From positions 14,919,267-14,983,266 of the forward strand of contig OZ059898.1 in assembly GCA_964057225.1 (NCBI GenBank): DNA of 64,000 bases, read 5' to 3'. The notes under the pieces were generated by a model that had not been told where the DNA came from, ran no database searches, and worked only from the letters and a program-made list of their open reading frames with translations. This DNA comes from Auanema rhodensis (lineage: Eukaryota > Nematoda > Chromadorea > Rhabditida > Rhabditidae). Positions 38,643 to 52,085 of the stretch are shown here, piece after piece; within the stretch, counting starts at the first letter, position 1, and every line of letters starts with the position of its first letter. The position numbers and the translations under genes were made by a program.

Positions 38643-41600
38643 GGAGGTGAATGTTCTCTTTTCTCCAAGAGCATCCACTATGATCAAATTAAAATATCCA
38701 CAGGTTGGGTATTCAGATGTGTAGATTCCGAATTTTCTATTGAAAATTGACGAAGACCTCTCTATTTTCCGGAAAAAGGGTTTATCTCGACCCCGTCCCA
38801 AGATTTGTTCACAAAAAAGTTCAGGCTGTGGTGTCGTTGTGCAAGGAGAATGTTCGATTAACTCCCAGATCATCAACCATGATGAAATGAAAATACTCAA
38901 AGGTTGGGTATTCAGATGTGTAGATTCTGAATTTTCTATTAAAAATTGCCGAAGACCTCTCTATTTTCCGGAAAAAGGGTTTATCTCGACCCCGTCCCAA
39001 GATTTGTTCACAAAAAAGTTCAGGCTGTGGTGCCGTTGTGCAAGGAGAATGTTCGATTTCCTCCCAGATCATCAACTATGATGAAATAAAAATATTCAAA
39101 GGTTGGGTATTCAGATGTGTAGATTCTGAATTTTCTATTGAGAATTGACGAAGACCTCTCTGTTTTCCGGAAAAAGGGTTTATCTCGACCCCGTCCCAAG
39201 ATTTGTTCACAAAAAAGTTCAGGCTGTGGTCTCGTTGTGCAAGGAGAATGTTCGATTAACTCCCAGATCATCAACCATGATGAAATGAAAATATTCAAAG
39301 GTTGGGTATTCAGATGTGTAGATTCTGAATTTTCTATTGAGAATTGACGAAGACCTCTCTGTTTTCCGGAAAAAGGGTTTATCTCGACCCCGTCCCAAGA
39401 TTTGTTCACAAAAAAGTTCAGGCTGTGGTCTCGTTGTGCAAGGAGAATGTTCGATTAACTCCCAGATCATCAACCATGATGAAATGAAAATATTCAAAGG
39501 TTGGGTATTCAGATGTGTAGATTCTGAATTTTCTATTGAGAATTGACGAAGACCTCTCTGTTTTCCGGAAAAAGGGTTTATCTCGACCCCGTCCCAAGAT
39601 TTGTTCATAAAAAAGTTCAGGCTGTGGTCTCGTTGTGCAAGGAGAATGTTCGATTAACTCCCAGATCATCAACCATGATCGAATGAAAATATTCAAAGGT
39701 TGGGTATTCAGATGTGTAGATTCTGAATTTTCTATTGAAAATTGACGAAGACCTCTCTATTTTCCGGAAAAAGGGTTTATCTCGACCCCGTCCCAAGATT
39801 TGTTCACAAAAAAGTTCAGGCTGTGGTCTCGTTGTGCAAGGAGAATGTTCGATTAACTCCCAGATCATCAACCATGATGAAATGAAAATACTCAAAGGTT
39901 GGGTATTCAGATGTGTAGATTCTGAATTTTCTATTAAAAATTGCCGAAGACCTCTCTATTTTCCGGAAAAAGGGTTTATCTCGACCCCGTCCCAAGATTT
40001 GTTCACAAAAAAGTTCAGGCTGTGGTGCCGTTGTGCAAGGAGAATGTTCGATTTCCTCCCAGATCATCAACCATGATGAAATAAAAATACTCAAAGGTTG
40101 GGTATTCAGATGTGTAGATTCTGAATTTTCTATTGAAAATTGACGAAGACCTCTCTGTTTTCCGGAAAAAGGGTTTATCTCGACCCCGTCCCAAGATTTG
40201 TTCACAAAAAAGTTCAGGCTGTGGTCTCGTTGTGCAAGGAGAATGTTCGATTAACTCCCAGATCATCAACCATGATAAAATAAAAATATTCAAAGGTTGG
40301 GTATTCAGATGTGTAGATTCTGAATTTTCTATTGAAAATTGACAAGAACCTTTCTATTTTCCGGAAAAAGGGTTTATCTCGACCCCGTCCCAAGATTTGT
40401 TCACAAAAAAGTTCAGGCTGTGGTGTCGTTGTGCAAGGAGAATGTTCGATTAACTCCCAGATCATCAACTATGATCAAATGAAAATATTCAAAGGTTGGG
40501 TATTCAGATGTGTAGATTCTGAATTTTCTATTGAAAATTGACGAAGACCTCTCTATTTTCCGGAAAAAGGGTTTATCTCGACCCCGTCCCAAGATTTGTT
40601 CACAAAAAAGTTCAGGCTGTGGTTTCGTTGTGCAAGGAGAATGTTCGATTAACTTCCAGATCATCAACTATGATCAAATGAAAATATTCAAAGGTTGGGT
40701 ATTCAGATGTGTAGATTCTGAATTTTCTATTGAAAATTGACGAAGACCTCTCTATTTTCCGGAAAAAGGGTTTATCTCGACCCCGTCCCAAGATTTGTTC
40801 ACAAAAAAGTTCAGGCTGTGGTGTCGTTGTGCAAGGAGAATGTTCGATTAACTCCCAGATCATCAACTATGATCAAATGAAAATATTCAAAGGTTGGGTA
40901 TTCAGATGTGTAGATTCTGAATTTTCTATTGAAAATTGACGAAGACCTCTCTATTTTCCGGAAAAAGGGTTTATCTCGACCCCGTCCCAAGATTTGTTCA
41001 CAAAAAAGTTCAGGCTGTGGTGTCGTTGTGCAAGGAGAATGTTCGATTAACTCCCAGATCATCAACTATGATCAAATGAAAATATTCAAAGGTTGGGTAT
41101 TCAGATGTGTAGATTCTGAATTTTCTATTGAAAATTGACGAAGACCTCTCTATTTTCCGGAAAAAGGGTCTATCTCGACCCCGTCCCAAGATTTGTTCAC
41201 AAAAAAGTTCAGGCTGTGGTGTCGTTGTGCAAGGAGAATGTTCGATTTCCTCCCAGATCATCAACTATGATCAAATAAAAATATTCAAAGGTTGGGTATT
41301 CAGATGTGTAGATTCTGAATTTTCTATTGAAAATTGACGAAGACCTCTCTATTTTCCGGAAAAAGGGTTTATCTCGACCCCGTCCCAAGATTTGTTCACA
41401 AAAAAGTTCAGGCTGTGGTGTCGTTGTGCAAGGAGAATGTTCGATTAACTCCCAGATCATCAACTATGATCAAATGAAAATATTCAAAGGTTGGGTATTC
41501 AGATGTGTAGATTCTGAATTTTCTATTGAAAATTGACGAAGACCTCTCTATTTTCCGGAAAAAGGGTTTATCTCGACCCCGTCCCAAGATTTGTTCACAA

Positions 41601-44600
41601 AAAAGTTCAGGCTGTGGTGTCGTTGTGCAAGGAGAATGTTCGATTAACTCCCAGATCATCAACTATGATCAAATGAAAATATTCAAAGGTTGGGTATTCA
41701 GATGTGTAGATTCTGAATTTTCTATTGAAAATTGACGAAGACCTCTCTATTTTCCGGAAAAAGGGTTTATCTCGACCCCGTCCCAAGATTTGTTCACAAA
41801 AAAGTTCAGGCTGTGGTGTCGTTGTGCAAGGAGAATGTTCGATTATTTCCCAGATCATCAACCATGATCAAATGAAAATATTCAAAGGTTGGGTATTCAG
41901 ATGTGTAGATTCTGAATTTTCTATCGAGAATTGACAAGAACCTTTCTATTTTCCGGAAAAAGGGTTTATCTCGACCCCGTCCCAAGATTTGTTCACAAAA
42001 AAGTTCAGGCTGTGGTCTCGTTGTGCAAGGAGAATGTTCGATTAACTCCCAGATCATCAACTATGATGAAATAAAAATACTCAAAGGTTGGGTATTCAGA
42101 TGTGTAGATTCTGAATTTTCTATCGAGAATTGACAAGAACCTTTCTATTTTCCGGAAAAAGGGTTTATCTCGACCCCGTCCCAAGATTTGTTCACAAAAA
42201 AGTTCAGGCTGTGGTCTCGTTGTGCAAGGAGAATGTTCGATTAACTCCCAGATCATCAACTATGATGAAATAAAAATACTCAAAGGTTGGGTATTCAGAT
42301 GTGTAGATTCTGAATTTTCTATCGAGAATTGACAAGAACCTTTCTATTTTCCGGAAAAAGGGTTTATCTCGACCCCGTCCCAAGATTTGTTCACAAAAAA
42401 GTTCAGGCTGTGGTCTCGTTGTGCAAGGAGAATGTTCGATTAACTCCCAGATCATCAACTATGATGAAATAAAAATACTCAAAGGTTGGGTATTCAGATG
42501 TGTAGATTCTGAATTTTCTATCGAGAATTGACAAGAACCTTTCTATTTTCCGGAAAAAGGGTTTATCTCGACCCCGTCCCAAGATTTGTTCACAAAAAAG
42601 TTCAGGCTGTGGTGTCGTTGTGCAAGGAGAATGTTCGATTATTTCCCAGATCATCAACCATGATCAAATGAAAATATTCAAAGGTTGGGTATTCAGATGT
42701 GTAGATTCTGAATTTTCTATCGAGAATTGACGAAGACCTTTCTATTTTCCGGAAAAACGGTTTATCTCGACCCCGTCCCAAAAATTTGTTCACAAAAAAG
42801 TTCAGGCTGTGGTGTCGTTGTGCAAGGAGAATGTTCGATTAACTCCCAGATCATCAACCATGATCAAATGAAAATATTCAAAGGTTGGGTATTCAGATGT
42901 GTAGATTCTGAATTTTCTATTGAAAATTGACGAAGACCTCTCTATTTTCCGGAAAAAGGGTTTATCTCGACCCCGTCCCAAGATTTGTTCACAAAAAAGT
43001 TCAGGCTGTGGTGTCGTTGTGCAAGGAGAATGTTCTATTAACTCCCAGATCATCAACTATGATGAAATAAAAATACTCAAAGGTTGGGTATTCAGATGTG
43101 TAGATTCTGAATTTTCTATTGAAAATTGCCGAAGACCTCTCTATTTTCCGGAAAAAGGGTTTATCTCGACCCCGTCCCAAGATTTGTTCACAAAAAAGTT
43201 CAGGCTGTGGTTTCGTTGTGCAAGGAGAATGTTCGATTAACTCCCAGATCATCAACTATGATGAAATAAAAATACTCAAAGGTTGGGTATTCAGATGTGT
43301 AGATTCTGAATTTTCTATCGAGAATTGACAAGAACCTTTCTATTTTCCGGAAAAAGGGTTTATCTCGACCCCGTCCCAAGATTTGTTCACAAAAAAGTTC
43401 AGGCTGTGGTTTCGTTGTGCAAGGAGAATGTTCGATTATTTCCCAGATCATCAACCATGATCAAATGAAAATATTCAAAGGTTGGGTATTCAGATGTGTA
43501 GATTCTGAATTTTCTATTGACAATTGACAAGAACCTTTCTATTTTCCGGAAAAAGGGTTTATCTCGACCCCGTCCCAAGATTTGTTCACAAAAAAGTTCA
43601 GGCTGTGGTCTCGTTGTGCAAGGAGAATGTTCGATTAACTCCCAGATCATCAACTATGATGAAATAAAAATACTCAAAGGTTGGGTATTCAGATGTGTAG
43701 ATTCTGAATTTTCTATTGACAATTGACGAAGACCTCTCTATTTTCCGGAAAAAGGGTTTATCTCGACCCCGTCCCAAGATTTGTTCACAAAAAAGTTCAG
43801 GCTGTGGTCTCGTTGTGCAAGGAGAATGTTCGATTAACTCCCAGATCATCAACCATGATCAAATGAAAATATTCAAAGGTTGGGTATTCAGATGTGTAGA
43901 TTCTGAATTTTCTATTGACAATTGACGAAGACCTCTCTATTTTCCGGAAAAAGGGTTTATCTCGACCCCGTCCCAAGATTTGTTCACAAAAAAGTTCAGG
44001 CTGTGGTCTCGTTGTGCAAGGAGAATGTTCGATTAACTCCCAGATCATCAACTATGATGAAATAAAAATACTCAAAGGTTGGGTATTCAGATGTGTAGAT
44101 TCTGAATTTTCTATTGACAATTGACGAAGACCTCTCTATTTTCCGGAAAAAGGGTTTATCTCGACCCCGTCCCAAGATTTGTTCACAAAAAAGTTCAGGC
44201 TGTGGTCTCGTTGTGCAAGGAGAATGTTCGATTAACTCCCAGATCATCAACCATGATCAAATGAAAATATTCAAAGGTTGGGTATTCAGATGTGTAGATT
44301 CTGAATTTTCTATTGACAATTGACGAAGACCTCTCTATTTTCCGGAAAAAGGGTTTATCTCGACCCCGTCCCAAGATTTGTTCACAAAAAAGTTCAGGCT
44401 GTGGTCTCGTTGTGCAAGGAGAATGTTCGATTAACTCCCAGATCATCAACTATGATGAAATAAAAATATTCAAAGGTTGGGTATTCAGATGTGTAGATTC
44501 TGAATTTTCTATTGAAAATTGACGAAGACCTCTCTATTTTCCGGAAAAAGGGTTTATCTCGACCCCGTCCCAAGATTTGTTCACAAAAAAGTTCAGGCTG

Positions 44601-47600
44601 TGGTGTCGTTGTGCAAGGAGAATGTTCGATTAACTCCCAGATCATCAACCATGATCAAATGAAAATATTCAAAGGTTGGGTATTCAGATGTGTAGATTCT
44701 GAATTTTCTATTGAAAATTGACGAAGACCTCTCTATTTTCCGGAAAAAGGGTTTATCTCGACCCCGTCCCAAGATTTGTTCACAAAAAAGTTCAGGCTGT
44801 GGTCTCGTTGTGCAAGGAGAATGTTCGATTAACTCCCAGATCATCAACTATGATGAAATAAAAATACTCAAAGGTTGGGTATTCAGATGTGTAGATTCTG
44901 AATTTTCTATTGAAAATTGCCGAAGACCTCTCTATTTTCCGGAAAAAGGGTTTATCTCGACCCCGTCCCAAGATTTGTTCACAAAAAAGTTCAGGCTGTG
45001 GTGTCGTTGTGCAAGGAGAATGTTCGATTAACTCCCAGATCATCAACTATGATGAAATAAAAATATTCAAAGGTTGGGTATTCAGATGTCTAGATTCTGA
45101 ATTTTCTATTGAAAATTGCCGAAGACCTCTCTATTTTCCGGAAAAAGGGTTTATCTCGACCCCGTCCCAAGATTTGTTCACAAAAAAGTTCAGGCTGTGG
45201 TGTCGTTGTGCAAGGAGAATGTTCGATTAACTCCCAGATCATCAACTATGATGAAATAAAAATACTCAAAGGTTGGGTATTCAGATGTGTAGATTCTGAA
45301 TTTTCTATTGAAAATTGCCGAAGACCTCTCTATTTTCCGGAAAAAGGGTTTATCTCGACCCCGTCCCAAGTTTTGTTCACAAAAAAGTTCAGGCTGTGGT
45401 CTCGTTGTGCAAGGAGAATGTTCGATTAACTCCCAGATCATCAACTATGATGAAATAAAAATATTCAAAGGTTGGGTATTCAGATGTCTAGATTCTGAAT
45501 TTTCTATTGAAAATTGCCGAAGACCTCTCTATTTTCCGGAAAAAGGGTTTATCTCGACCCCGTCCCAAGATTTGTTCACAAAAAAGTTCAGGCTGTGGTC
45601 TCGTTGTGCAAGGAGAATGTTCGATTAACTCCCAGATCATCAACTATGATGAAATAAAAATACTCAAAGGTTGGGTATTCAGATGTGTAGATTCTGAATT
45701 TTCTATTGAGAATTGACGAAGACCTTTCTATTTTCCGGAAAAAGGGTTTATCTCGACCCCGTCCCAAGATTTGTTCACAAAAAAGTTCAGGCTGTGGTCT
45801 CGTTGTGCAAGGAGAATGTTCGATTAACTCCCAGATCATCAACTATGATCAAATAAAAATACTCAAAGGTTGGGTATTCAGATGTGTAGATTCTGAATTT
45901 TCTATTGAGAATTGACGAAGACCTTTCTATTTTCCGGAAAAAGGGTTTATCTCGACCCCGTCCCAAGTTTTGTTCACAAAAAAGTTCAGGCTGTGGTCTC
46001 GTTGTGCAAGGAGAATGTTCGATTAACTCCCAGATCATCAACTATGATGAAATAAAAATATTCAAAGGTTGGGTATTCAGATGTGTAGATTCTGAATTTT
46101 CTATTGAAAATTGCCGAAGACCTCTCTATTTTCCGGAAAAAGGGTTTATCTCGACCCCGTCCCAAGATTTGTTCACAAAAAAGTTCAGGCTGTGGTGTCG
46201 TTGTGCAAGGAGAATGTTCGATTAACTCCCAGATCATCAACTATGATGAAATAAAAATACTCAAAGGTTGGGTATTCAGATGTGTAGATTCTTAATTTTC
46301 TATTGAGAATTGACGAAGACCTTTCTATTTTCCGGAAAAAGGGTTTATCTCGACCCCGTCCCAAGATTTGTTCACAAAAAAGTTCAGGCTGTGGTCTCGT
46401 TGTGCAAGGAGAATGTTCGATTAACTCCCAGATCATCAACTATGATGAAATAAAAATACTCAAAGGTTGGGTATTCAGATGTGTAGATTCTGAATTTTCT
46501 ATTGAGAATTGACGAAGACCTTTCTATTTTCCGGAAAAAGGGTTTATCTCGACCCGGTCCCAAGTTTTGTTCACAAAAAAGTTCAGGCTGTGGTCTCGTT
46601 GTGCAAGGAGAATGTTCGATTAACTCCCAGATCATCAACTATGATGAAATAAAAATATTCAAAGGTTGGGTATTCAGATGTGTAGATTCTGAATTTTCTA
46701 TTGAAAATTGCCGAAGACCTCTCTATTTTCCGGAAAAAGGGTTTATCTCGACCCCGTCCCAAGATTTGTTCACAAAAAAGTTCAGGCTGTGGTCTCGTTG
46801 TGCAAGGAGAATGTTCGATTAACTCCCAGATCATCAACTATGATGAAATAAAAATACTCAAAGGTTGGGTATTCAGATGTGTAGATTCTGAATTTTCTAT
46901 TGAGAATTGACGAAGACCTTTCTATTTTCCGGAAAAAGGGTTTATCTCGACCCGGTCCCAAGTTTTGTTCACAAAAAAGTTCAGGCTGTGGTCTCGTTGT
47001 GCAAGGAGAATGTTCGATTAACTCCCAGATCATCAACTATGATGAAATAAAAATATTCAAAGGTTGGGTATTCAGATGTGTAGATTCTGAATTTTCTATT
47101 GAAAATTGCCGAAGACCTCTCTATTTTCCGGAAAAAGGGTTTATCTCGACCCCGTCCCAAGATTTGTTCACAAAAAAGTTCAGGCTGTGGTCTCGTTGTG
47201 CAAGGAGAATGTTCGATTAACTCCCAGATCATCAACTATGATGAAATAAAAATACTCAAAGGTTGGGTATTCAGATGTGTAGATTCTGAATTTTCTATTG
47301 AGAATTGACGAAGACCTTTCTATTTTCCGGAAAAAGGGTTTATCTCGACCCGGTCCCAAGTTTTGTTCACAAAAAAGTTCAGGCTGTGGTCTCGTTGTGC
47401 AAGGAGAATGTTCGATTAACTCCCAGATCATCAACTATGATGAAATAAAAATATTCAAAGGTTGGGTATTCAGATGTGTAGATTCTGAATTTTCTATTGA
47501 AAATTGCCGAAGACCTCTCTATTTTCCGGAAAAAGGGTTTATCTCGACCCCGTCCCAAGATTTGTTCACAAAAAAGTTCAGGCTGTGGTGTCGTTGTGCA

Positions 47601-50600
47601 AGGAGAATGTTCGATTAACTCCCAGATCATCAACTATGATGAAATAAAAATACTCAAAGGTTGGGTATTCAGATGTGTAGATTCTTAATTTTCTATTGAG
47701 AATTGACGAAGACCTTTCTATTTTCCGGAAAAAGGGTTTATCTCGACCCCGTCCCAAGATTTGTTCACAAAAAAGTTCAGGCTGTGGTCTCGTTGTGCAA
47801 GGAGAATGTTCGATTAACTCCCAGATCATCAACTATGATGAAATAAAAATACTCAAAGGTTGGGTATTCAGATGTGTAGATTCTGAATTTTCTATTGAGA
47901 ATTGACGAAGACCTTTCTATTTTCCGGAAAAAGGGTTTATCTCGACCCGGTCCCAAGTTTTGTTCACAAAAAAGTTCAGGCTGTGGTCTCGTTGTGCAAG
48001 GAGAATGTTCGATTAACTCCCAGATCATCAACTATGATGAAATAAAAATATTCAAAGGTTGGGTATTCAGATGTGTAGATTCTGAATTTTCTATTGAAAA
48101 TTGCCGAAGACCTCTCTATTTTCCGGAAAAAGGGTTTATCTCGACCCCGTCCCAAGATTTGTTCACAAAAAAGTTCAGGCTGTGGTCTCGTTGTGCAAGG
48201 AGAATGTTCGATTAACTCCCAGATCATCAACTATGATGAAATAAAAATACTCAAAGGTTGGGTATTCAGATGTGTAGATTCTGAATTTTCTATTGAGAAT
48301 TGACGAAGACCTTTCTATTTTCCGGAAAAAGGGTTTATCTCGACCCGGTCCCAAGTTTTGTTCACAAAAAAGTTCAGGCTGTGGTCTCGTTGTGCAAGGA
48401 GAATGTTCGATTAACTCCCAGATCATCAACTATGATGAAATAAAAATATTCAAAGGTTGGGTATTCAGATGTGTAGATTCTGAATTTTCTATTGAAAATT
48501 GCCGAAGACCTCTCTATTTTCCGGAAAAAGGGTTTATCTCGACCCCGTCCCAAGATTTGTTCACAAAAAAGTTCAGGCTGTGGTCTCGTTGTGCAAGGAG
48601 AATGTTCGATTAACTCCCAGATCATCAACTATGATGAAATAAAAATACTCAAAGGTTGGGTATTCAGATGTGTAGATTCTGAATTTTCTATTGAGAATTG
48701 ACGAAGACCTTTCTATTTTCCGGAAAAAGGGTTTATCTCGACCCGGTCCCAAGTTTTGTTCACAAAAAAGTTCAGGCTGTGGTCTCGTTGTGCAAGGAGA
48801 ATGTTCGATTAACTCCCAGATCATCAACTATGATGAAATAAAAATATTCAAAGGTTGGGTATTCAGATGTGTAGATTCTGAATTTTCTATTGAAAATTGC
48901 CGAAGACCTCTCTATTTTCCGGAAAAAGGGTTTATCTCGACCCCGTCCCAAGATTTGTTCACAAAAAAGTTCAGGCTGTGGTCTCGTTGTGCAAGGAGAA
49001 TGTTCGATTAACTCCCAGATCATCAACTATGATGAAATAAAAATACTCAAAGGTTGGGTATTCAGATGTGTAGATTCTGAATTTTCTATTGAGAATTGAC
49101 GAAGACCTTTCTATTTTCCGGAAAAAGGGTTTATCTCGACCCGGTCCCAAGTTTTGTTCACAAAAAAGTTCAGGCTGTGGTCTCGTTGTGCAAGGAGAAT
49201 GTTCGATTAACTCCCAGATCATCAACTATGATGAAATAAAAATATTCAAAGGTTGGGTATTCAGATGTGTAGATTCTGAATTTTCTATTGAAAATTGCCG
49301 AAGACCTCTCTATTTTCCGGAAAAAGGGTTTATCTCGACCCCGTCCCAAGATTTGTTCACAAAAAAGTTCAGGCTGTGGTCTCGTTGTGCAAGGAGAATG
49401 TTCGATTAACTCCCAGATCATCAACTATGATGAAATAAAAATACTCAAAGGTTGGGTATTCAGATGTGTAGATTCTGAATTTTCTATTGAGAATTGACGA
49501 AGACCTTTCTATTTTCCGGAAAAAGGGTTTATCTCGACCCGGTCCCAAGTTTTGTTCACAAAAAAGTTCAGGCTGTGGTCTCGTTGTGCAAGGAGAATGT
49601 TCGATTAACTCCCAGATCATCAACTATGATGAAATAAAAATACTCAAAGGTTGGGTATTCAGATGTGTAGATTCTGAATTTTCTATTGAGAATTGACGAA
49701 GACCTTTCTATTTTCCGGAAAAAGGGTTTATCTCGACCCGGTCCCAAGATTTGTTCACAAAAAAGTTCAGGCTGTGGTCTCGTTGTGCAAGGAGAATGTT
49801 CGATTAACTCCCAGATCATCAACTATGATGAAATAAAAATATTCAAAGGTTGGGTATTCAGATGTGTAGATTCTGAATTTTCTATTGAAAATTGCCGAAG
49901 ACCTCTCTATTTTCCGGAAAAAGGGTTTATCTCGACCCCGTCCCAAGATTTGTTCACAAAAAAGTTCAGGCTGTGGTCTCGTTGTGCAAGGAGAATGTTC
50001 GATTAACTCCCAGATCATCAACTATGATGAAATAAAAATACTCAAAGGTTGGGTATTCAGATGTGTAGATTCTTAATTTTCTATTGAGAATTGACGAAGA
50101 CCTTTCTATTTTCCGGAAAAAGGGTTTATCTCGACCCCGTCCCAAGATTTGTTCACAAAAAAGTTCAGACTGTGGTCTCGTTGTGCAAGGAGAATGTTCG
50201 ATTAACTCCCAGATCATCAACTATGATGAAATAAAAATACTCAAAGGTTGGGTATTCAGATGTGTAGATTCTGAATTTTCTATTGAGAATTGACGAAGAC
50301 CTTTCTATTTTCCGGAAAAAGGGTTTATCTCGACCCGGTCCCAAGTTTTGTTCACAAAAAAGTTCAGGCTGTGGTCTCGTTGTGCAAGGAGAATGTTCGA
50401 TTAACTCCCAGATCATCAACTATGATGAAATAAAAATATTCAAAGGTTGGGTATTCAGATGTGTAGATTCTGAATTTTCTATTGAAAATTGCCGAAGACC
50501 TCTCTATTTTCCGGAAAAAGGGTTTATCTCGACCCGGTCCCAAGTTTTGTTCACAAAAAAGTTCAGGCTGTGGTCTCGTTGTGCAAGGAGAATGTTCGAT

Positions 50601-51675
50601 TAACTCCCAGATCATCAACTATGATGAAATAAAAATACTCAAAGGTTGGGTATTCAGATGTGTAGATTCTGAATTTTCTATTGAGAATTGACGAAGACCT
50701 TTCTATTTTCCGGAAAAAGGGTTTATCTCGACCCGGTCCCAAGTTTTGTTCACAAAAAAGTTCAGGCTGTGGTCTCGTTGTGCAAGGAGAATGTTCGATT
50801 AACTCCCAGATCATCAACTATGATGAAATAAAAATATTCAAAGGTTGGGTATTCAGATGTGTAGATTCTGAATTTTCTATTGAAAATTGCCGAAGACCTC
50901 TCTATTTTCCGGAAAAAGGGTTTATCTCGACCCGGTCCCAAGTTTTGTTCACAAAAAAGTTCAGGCTGTGGTCTCGTTGTGCAAGGAGAATGTTCGATTA
51001 ACTCCCAGATCATCAACTATGATGAAATAAAAATACTCAAAGGTTGGGTATTCAGATGTGTAGATTCTGAATTTTCTATTGAGAATTGACGAAGACCTTT
51101 CTATTTTCCGGAAAAAGGGTTTATCTCGACCCGGTCCCAAGTTTTGTTCACAAAAAAGTTCAGGCTGTGGTCTCGTTGTGCAAGGAGAATGTTCGATTAA
51201 CTCCCAGATCATCAACTATGATGAAATAAAAATATTCAAAGGTTGGGTATTCAGATGTGTAGATTCTGAATTTTCTATTGAAAATTGCCGAAGACCTCTC
51301 TATTTTCCGGAAAAAGGGTTTATCTCGACCCGGTCCCAAGTTTTGTTCACAAAAAAGTTCAGGCTGTGGTCTCGTTGTGCAAGGAGAATGTTCGATTAAC
51401 TCCCAGATCATCAACTATGATGAAATAAAAATACTCAAAGGTTGGGTATTCAGATGTGTAGATTCTGAATTTTCTATTGAGAATTGACGAAGACCTTTCT
51501 ATTTTCCGGAAAAAGGGTTTATCTCGACCCGGTCCCAAGTTTTGTTCACAAAAAAGTTCAGGCTGTGGTCTCGTTGTGCAAGGAGAATGTTCGATTAACT
51601 CCCAGATCATCAACTATGATGAAATAAAAATATTCAAAGGTTGGGTATTCAGATGTCTAGATTCTGAATTTTTTA
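38643..51675 (+). repeat. 199-bp satellite array, about 65 monomers
   Basis: Head-to-tail monomers of 199 bases run without interruption, from a diverged partial unit at 38,643 to a truncated unit near 51,675. Characteristic words are TATTTTCCGGAAAAAGGG, CTCGACCCCGTCCCAAG and AGGAGAATGTTCGATT. Because 199 is not a multiple of three, each monomer makes one plus-strand frame (69-113 codons) and one minus-strand frame (84-129 codons); these are artefacts. Different stretches carry their own diagnostic variants: 40,531-41,725 one type; 41,930-42,540 a four-unit block; 43,500-44,320 and 46,500-51,670 alternating dimers. No transposon ends or terminal repeats are seen. Confidence 0.98.
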
Positions 51676-52085
51676 GTTGATTTTCAGTTTTAAATTCTCT
51701 GTGATGTATCTGATGTCTTCAATGATTTTTATTTTAATTTTCTCATTATAGAATAAGCATATTTCATAAATCGTTCTAGATAAGTCCTCATCTAAGCTGA
51801 TAATCACCTTTGGTGATGGCTGGCAAGTTGAAACAACAGAAAAATACTACAATTTGAGAAAAAAATTTTATTTTTTAAAACAGAAAAGGGATTTGGAATC
51901 CATAATTGGCTGTTTCATACTGAAAATTATTATAAAGCAAGGTAATATCACAGATATGGCGTTTATAAGGAAATATTTGATTTAAAAAAATAAAAATGAG
52001 AGAAGTGAATAGGAATATTCTGGATACTATACAAGGCAATATACTGGCTCTGGTACAAAAAACTTGGTATTGAACATCATTAAAC
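51676..52085. other. right flank of the satellite array
   Basis: AT-rich unique sequence between the array and the 3' end of the coiled-coil gene. No exon is seen. Confidence 0.5.

Noticed and set aside
38643-51675. CENP-B-box-like word in each monomer (GTTCGATTAACTCCCAG)
   Set aside because: It matches the first half and the central A of the consensus but not the GGG part; 6 of 9 key positions is not enough to call a CENP-B site.
38643-51675. CRISPR-like array
   Set aside because: The whole 199-base unit is repeated with no short repeat/unique spacer pattern, and the host is eukaryotic.
38740-51680. Dozens of open frames of 60-130 codons on both strands in the satellite
   Set aside because: They recur every 199 bases, are open on both strands, and the frame shifts each monomer; this is what a stop-poor tandem repeat gives, not a gene family.
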